From positions 1 through 17,231 of the forward strand of contig JAISVO010000154.1 of assembly GCA_031271525.1 (NCBI GenBank): a DNA stretch of 17,231 nt, in the 5' to 3' direction. The notes under the pieces are model-generated. The model did not search any database and was not told where the DNA came from. It saw only the letters and a list, made by a program, of their open reading frames with translations. Made by a program: the position numbers and the translations under genes. Positions 13,643-17,231 of this stretch are shown here, one piece after another (positions within the stretch are counted from its first letter, which is position 1; every line of letters begins with the position of its first letter). The stretch is from Oscillospiraceae bacterium. GTDB taxonomy: Bacteria; Bacillota; Clostridia; Oscillospirales; UBA929.

Positions 13643-15010
13643 ATGCAGATATCCGGTGAAATCGACCTGCGGCTTTCCGTGAAACCGGCTGTCACCCAAG
13701 AGATGGTGCAGTCCCTGAACGTTTTACGTATGCCTGTGCTGGAGCTTGCGCGGTACATCGGCGACGCCATTCTGGAAAACCCCGTGCTGGATGTGGAGGC
13801 GTTGACCGAAACGGGCGAGCCGCCCGAATACCCGGAGCCGCCGGGGGAACGGGACGACGCATGGGACGACGCGGACTTCGGGGAGGCTTCATATCTGGAC
13901 ATATGGCGGGTGCGGCCCACGCGGGAAGATTCCGTCTGGGACGCCGGTACGGAGCAAGCCGATTTCTCGGAGATGCTCGCGGAACAGGTTCGCACCGGCG
14001 GCGGGAACGACAGCTTCAACGCGCTGTGCCTGTATCTCATCGGCTGTCTGAACCAAAGCGGATATCTCGACGTGCCGGTGGAGGAGCTGGCCCATGAAAC
14101 CAACTGTTCGGTTTTTGACGTCACACAAGCGCTGTACTTCGTTCAAAGCCTGTACCCGCCGGGCGTCGGCGCCCGGAACCTCAGCGAGTGCCTTCTGCTC
14201 CAACTGGCCGAAAGCCATGAGTTCTGCGAGCACACCGTCCGTCTGGCGACCGCCGGGCTGTCTCTGCTGGCGGAACGCGACACAACGGGCGTCGCGAAGC
14301 TGCTGCGTTGCGACGAGACTGCCGCGGCCCGCTGTATGAAGGTCGTCGCGGGACTGAATCCCATCCCCTCCCAAGGCTACTACACGGGGGAACGCGCCGC
14401 GGCGATCATCCCTGATGTGATCGTGCGGGGGGAAGCGGGGGAGCTGTCGGTCGCGATGAACGAACGCTATGTCCCACGCATACGCTTCCAGACGCCCTGC
14501 GACCCGTCCCAAACGGATCGGGAGACGCAGCGTTACCTTTTCCGCAAAACCAAGGAGGCGCGGCTGCTGCAATCCTCCGTAGAGGAGCGCACCAAGACGC
14601 TGACGCTCATAGTGCAGGCTATCTTGCGCAAGCAGCATTCCTACTTCCAGCACGGCGGCGCGCTGGAGCCGATGACCCAGTCCGAAATCGGGGAGATGGT
14701 CGGCCTGCACGCCTCCACCGTGAGCCGGGCGGTGCGGGGAAAATACATCGAGTTCCCGTCCGGGGTTGTGGCGCTGAAAAGCTTATTCTGCGGTTCGGTA
14801 CCGCATACGGTCAGCGGCGCGGTGTCGTCCGACGCGGTCACCCGGCAGCTCCGCCGCATCATTGAACGGGAGGATTCCCGCCGCCCGCTGAGCGACGAGA
14901 GCCTATGCGCCGCGCTCCGGGCCGCCGGAGTCGGGGTGGCGAGGCGGACGGTGGCAAAGTACCGCGCGGAATTGGGTATCCCGGCAGCCTCGGGACGGAA
15001 GAAGGGTTAA
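13643..15010 (+). CDS. rpoN: RNA polymerase sigma-54 factor RpoN
   Basis: This 455-residue protein has the three-part sigma-54 layout. The N-terminal activator-responsive region reads LRLSVKPAVTQEMVQSLNVLRMPVLEL and continues to ILENPVLDVE. An acidic linker covers about residues 53-100. The core-binding region contains LYLIGCLNQSGYLD and YPPGVGARNLSECLLLQL. The DNA-binding region has a helix-turn-helix ending in LHASTVSRAVRGKYIEFPSG and the C-terminal RpoN box ARRTVAKYRAELGIP. HASTVSR stands where many members have HESTVSR. The ATG at 13643 has GGAGG 8 bases upstream; the frame is open earlier but without sigma-54 similarity. It is the only plus-strand gene, divergent from the hydrolase and convergent with etfA. 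It most likely serves the PAS-AAA+ activator encoded 2.3 kb away and possibly other sigma-54 regulons; whether it is the sole rpoN of the genome is not known. Confidence 0.96.
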   Translation: MQISGEIDLRLSVKPAVTQEMVQSLNVLRMPVLELARYIGDAILENPVLDVEALTETGEPPEYPEPPGERDDAWDDADFGEASYLDIWRVRPTREDSVWDAGTEQADFSEMLAEQVRTGGGNDSFNALCLYLIGCLNQSGYLDVPVEELAHETNCSVFDVTQALYFVQSLYPPGVGARNLSECLLLQLAESHEFCEHTVRLATAGLSLLAERDTTGVAKLLRCDETAAARCMKVVAGLNPIPSQGYYTGERAAAIIPDVIVRGEAGELSVAMNERYVPRIRFQTPCDPSQTDRETQRYLFRKTKEARLLQSSVEERTKTLTLIVQAILRKQHSYFQHGGALEPMTQSEIGEMVGLHASTVSRAVRGKYIEFPSGVVALKSLFCGSVPHTVSGAVSSDAVTRQLRRIIEREDSRRPLSDESLCAALRAAGVGVARRTVAKYRAELGIPAASGRKKG

Positions 15011-16008
15011 GCGGTTTCCGCCCGCAGCAGCGTCTCCAGCGCGGGCAGCACCGAAGCGGCGTCGCCGACGATCCCTAAGTCCGCGATCCCGAAAATGGGC
15101 GCGCTCTCATCCTTGTTGACGGCGATGATATAGCCGGATTCCTCCATACCCGCCAAGTGCTGGATCGCGCCGGAGATACCGCACGCGATGTAGACATCCG
15201 GGCGCACGGTCTGGCCCGTCTGACCGACTTGACGGTCCTTGGGCTGCCAGCCGGCATCCACCGCGGCGCGGGAGGAGGCCGTGGTGCCGCCCAAAAGATC
15301 CGCGATCCGCTCCAGCTGCGCGAAGTTCCCCGCTTCCCCCATGCCGCGCCCTCCGCTGACCAGCACCGATGCCTCCCGGATATTGCGGCGGACCGGGGGA
15401 TTGATTACGGTATCCAATATCTCCACCCGCATGTCCGCCTCCGGAATTTCCGCGTCGATCACCACAACCTCAGGCTCGTCCGAAACCTCCGTCACGCATT
15501 TGCGCATGACGCCGGGGCGGACGGTCGCCATCTGGGGCCGGTGTTCCGCGCAAAGGATGGTCGCCATCAGGTTGCCGCCGAAGGCCGGGCGCGTCATCAG
15601 AAGATGGCCGGTGCCTTCCTCGATGTCCAGTCCTGTGCAGTCGGCGGTCAGTCCGGTGCGGAGCCTCGCCGACAAACGGGGCGCCAAGTCGCGCCCGACC
15701 GGGGTCGCGCCGAACAGGAAGATTTCCGGGTTGAACCGCACCACCGCCTCCCGCAGGGCGCGGACGCAGGGCAGCGTCAGGTAACGAGCCAGCGCCGGAT
15801 TGCGGACCAATATGATGTGCTCCGCGCCGTGGGCGTAAAGCTGCCGCCACGGCTGAAAGGAACCGTCCCCGGCCAGTACCGCAGTCACGCCGACCCCCAG
15901 CGTACCCGCCAATTCCCGCGCCTTGCCCAGCAGTTCCAGCGTCACCTCATTCACCGCGCCGTCGGTGACCTCCGTATAGACAAAGACGCCTTTTTCAATT
16001 CCTGTCAT
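15007..16008 (-). CDS. etfA: Electron transfer flavoprotein alpha subunit
   Basis: The alpha subunit of ETF is a cytoplasmic FAD protein that, with EtfB, takes electrons from acyl-CoA dehydrogenases. The C-terminal FAD-binding segment is intact: VLVSGGRGMG, then RPDVYIACGISGAIQHLAGM, AVNKDESAPIF and ADLGIVGDA. The N-terminal domain shows GVFVYTEVTDG and the FGATPVGRDLAPRLSARL stretch. The start chosen is the ATG at 16008 (333 residues), with AAGGAG 9 bases upstream. A GTG at 16029 that overlaps the etfB stop as GTGA would add seven residues, KKEFQPM-like, with no ribosome binding site of its own. The 3' end overlaps that of rpoN by four bases (TTAA). The order acyl-CoA dehydrogenase, etfB, etfA is common in Clostridia. 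Confidence 0.95.
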   Translation of the reverse strand: MTGIEKGVFVYTEVTDGAVNEVTLELLGKARELAGTLGVGVTAVLAGDGSFQPWRQLYAHGAEHIILVRNPALARYLTLPCVRALREAVVRFNPEIFLFGATPVGRDLAPRLSARLRTGLTADCTGLDIEEGTGHLLMTRPAFGGNLMATILCAEHRPQMATVRPGVMRKCVTEVSDEPEVVVIDAEIPEADMRVEILDTVINPPVRRNIREASVLVSGGRGMGEAGNFAQLERIADLLGGTTASSRAAVDAGWQPKDRQVGQTGQTVRPDVYIACGISGAIQHLAGMEESGYIIAVNKDESAPIFGIADLGIVGDAASVLPALETLLRAETA

Positions 16009-16017
16009 TGGCTGAAA

Positions 16018-16023
16018 CTCCTT
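16018..16023 (-). promoter_or_regulatory. Ribosome binding site supporting the internal ATG start of etfA
   Basis: AAGGAG on the minus strand is 9 bases before the ATG at 16008 and just after the overlapping GTG at 16029, so it favours the downstream start. Confidence 0.6.
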
Positions 16024-16025
16024 CT

Positions 16026-16808
16026 TCACAGTATAAACCTTTCCTTCAGTTTCCCGACGATCAGCTCGGCTGCGGCGCGGCCCTCGGCATGGGTGACCAC
16101 GCCGGCCGGCTTGACTGACTTGGGAAAGGATTTTTTGACCCGCGTGGGGGATCCGTCCAACCCCAGCTGCGTGGGGTCCGCCTCAATGTCCGCGTCAGTC
16201 CATCGCTCAACAACGCGTACGCGGAAGGCGTCGAAGATCCCGCCGGGGGTCATGTAGCGCGGGCGGGCCAAGTCGCTCAGCGCGGTGATCAGGCAGGGAA
16301 ACCGCACGCGCTGGATTTGGTAACGGTCCTCAAAGCTGCGTTTGACGCGCAGTCCGCCCTTTTCGGGGGTGACCTGCTCGGCGTAGCTGATGTTCGGGAT
16401 GTCCAAATGCTCCGCGATCTGCGGGCCGACTTGGGCTGTGTCGCCGTCAATTGCCTGACGCCCGGTGATGATCAGGTCGTACTCCAGTTTCCGGATAGCC
16501 GCCGCCAGCGCGGAAGAAGTCGCCAGCGTATCGCTACCGGCGAAGGCGCGGCTGCTCAGCAAGACGGCCCGGTCGGCGCCCATCGCTAGGGCTTCGCGCA
16601 TCATCACTTCCGCTTGGGGCGGCCCCATGCTCAGCACGGTCACCTTGGCCCCGGCGCTCTCCTTTAAGCGCAGCGCCTGTTCCAGCCCCGCCTTGTCGTC
16701 CGGGTTCATCACGCTGGGCACCCCGTCGCGGATCAGCGTCCCGTTCACGGGGTCGAGCCGTATTTCGGTGGTGTCGGGCACTTGCTTGATGCAAACAACA
16801 ATCTTCAT
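16026..16808 (-). CDS. etfB: Electron transfer flavoprotein beta subunit, bifurcating-type motif
   Basis: This 260-residue beta subunit begins MKIVVCIKQVPDTTEIRLDP, typical of clostridial EtfB. The nucleotide site reads GRQAIDGDTAQVGPQIAEHL. The DGDTAQVGP form is, as I recall, shared with EtfB of electron-bifurcating complexes such as that of Acidaminococcus, where a second FAD is bound; non-bifurcating mitochondrial or E. coli-type proteins bind AMP here. The acyl-CoA dehydrogenase recognition region is seen as LGLDGSPTRVKKSFP. The ATG at 16808 has GAGG 8 bases upstream, overlapping the stop of the dehydrogenase gene 10 bases away. With EtfA and the adjacent dehydrogenase it could couple NADH oxidation to enoyl-CoA and ferredoxin reduction, or simply collect electrons from acyl-CoA oxidation; direction is not readable from sequence. 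Confidence 0.95.
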   Translation of the reverse strand: MKIVVCIKQVPDTTEIRLDPVNGTLIRDGVPSVMNPDDKAGLEQALRLKESAGAKVTVLSMGPPQAEVMMREALAMGADRAVLLSSRAFAGSDTLATSSALAAAIRKLEYDLIITGRQAIDGDTAQVGPQIAEHLDIPNISYAEQVTPEKGGLRVKRSFEDRYQIQRVRFPCLITALSDLARPRYMTPGGIFDAFRVRVVERWTDADIEADPTQLGLDGSPTRVKKSFPKSVKPAGVVTHAEGRAAAELIVGKLKERFIL

Positions 16809-16818
16809 TACCGTATCC

Positions 16819-17231
16819 TCACTTCAGAAGCGCCGCGGAAATGACCATCCGCTGCACTTCGCTGGTTCCCTCATAAATCTCGGTGATCTTGGCGTCGCGC
16901 ATCATGCGCTCGACATGGTAGTCGCGCATGTAGCCATAGCCGCCGTGGAGCTGCACTGCCATCGTAGTCACGTCCATGGCGGCCTCCGACGCGCAGAGCT
17001 TCGCCATCGCGGCTTCTTTGCTATAGGGCAGGCCGCTGTCTTTGAAGCTCGCCGCCTTGTAGGTCAGCAAACGCGCGGCCTCGGTTCGCGCGTCCATATC
17101 GGCTAAGCGGAACTGGGTGTTCTGGAACGAGGAGATGGTCTTGCCGAACTGACGACGGCTTTTGACATAGGCCACCGTCCTGTCCAGCGCCCCCTGCGCG
17201 AGGCCCAGCGCTTGGGCCGCGATGCCGATCC
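16819..17231 (-). CDS. Acyl-CoA dehydrogenase, C-terminal part (5' end outside window)
   Basis: This is the last 136 residues of a flavin-dependent short/branched-chain acyl-CoA dehydrogenase. The frame is open to the right edge and reads IGIAAQALGLAQGALDRTVAYV, then SRRQFGKTISSFQNTQF, a typical helix of the C-terminal domain. FAD and dimer contacts appear in QLHGGYGYMRDYHVERMMRDA. The catalytic base is the Glu of IYEGTSEVQRMVI, the position used by short- and medium-chain and butyryl-CoA enzymes. A GTG at 17175 lies mid-domain and is not a real start. It is followed closely by etfB and etfA, its electron acceptor, so the three act together on an acyl-CoA of the pathway. Confidence 0.94.
   Translation of the reverse strand, partial: IGIAAQALGLAQGALDRTVAYVKSRRQFGKTISSFQNTQFRLADMDARTEAARLLTYKAASFKDSGLPYSKEAAMAKLCASEAAMDVTTMAVQLHGGYGYMRDYHVERMMRDAKITEIYEGTSEVQRMVISAALLK

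Noticed and set aside
13531..14124. Open minus-strand frame that would extend the alpha/beta hydrolase upstream by almost 200 codons
   Set aside because: It is antisense to the start of rpoN and to its promoter and has no hydrolase similarity. The hydrolase fold begins right after the ATG at 13530, which has its own ribosome binding site.
15157..16257. Long plus-strand open frame (366 codons) opposite etfA and etfB
   Set aside because: It is an antisense shadow of high-GC coding sequence: Arg/His/Gln-rich, no recognisable domain, and the opposite strand has two unmistakable ETF genes.

Overview
The window is a dense, GC-rich bacterial chromosome segment (near 60% G+C by eye). It holds fourteen recognisable protein genes, two of them cut by the window edges. 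Thirteen lie on the minus strand and only rpoN lies on the plus strand. Strong GGAGG-type ribosome binding sites, frequent GTG/TTG starts, a clostridial-type EtfB and a sigma-54 / PAS-AAA+ regulator pair suggest an anaerobic, fermentative Firmicute of the Clostridia (Oscillospiraceae-like). Another amino-acid-degrading anaerobe such as a synergistete cannot be excluded. No RNA gene, mobile element, CRISPR array or origin was seen. No gap between genes exceeds about 150 bases.

Read in the direction of minus-strand transcription (right to left), the layout is as follows. (1) An acyl-CoA dehydrogenase (partial), etfB and etfA form a tight unit. (2) rpoN (sigma-54) runs in the opposite direction and meets etfA tail to tail; it has its own near-consensus housekeeping promoter and starts divergently from the next minus-strand gene. 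(3) An alpha/beta hydrolase and a thiolase follow. (4) A sigma-54-dependent PAS-AAA+ activator comes next, after a 98-base gap with small dyads. (5) A type-B carboxylesterase precedes a complete branched-chain-amino-acid-type ABC importer in the order livH, livM, livG, livF, livJ. (6) A ketopantoate-reductase-family dehydrogenase, a 3-hydroxyacyl-CoA-dehydrogenase-family protein and a beta-keto acid cleavage enzyme (BKACE/DUF849, cut by the left edge) close the window.

Taken together this looks like a self-contained catabolic island. A high-affinity importer would bring in a small organic acid, amino acid-like compound or ester. Two serine hydrolases could release the core. One or two dehydrogenases would oxidise a hydroxyl to a keto group. 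BKACE would split the beta-keto acid with acetyl-CoA into acetoacetate and a new acyl-CoA. Thiolase, acyl-CoA dehydrogenase and EtfAB would handle the resulting acyl-CoAs and electrons. A PAS-AAA+ activator and a sigma-54 gene sit inside the island, so substrate-dependent sigma-54 control is likely, although I found no convincing -24/-12 promoter in the intergenic regions visible here. The substrate is unknown.

The strongest oddities are a LivG ATPase with a roughly 210-residue charged helical N-terminal extension, the embedded rpoN gene with a dyad across its promoter, and a BKACE that appears to lack the glutamate used by the lysine-fermentation enzyme to hold its amino substrate.
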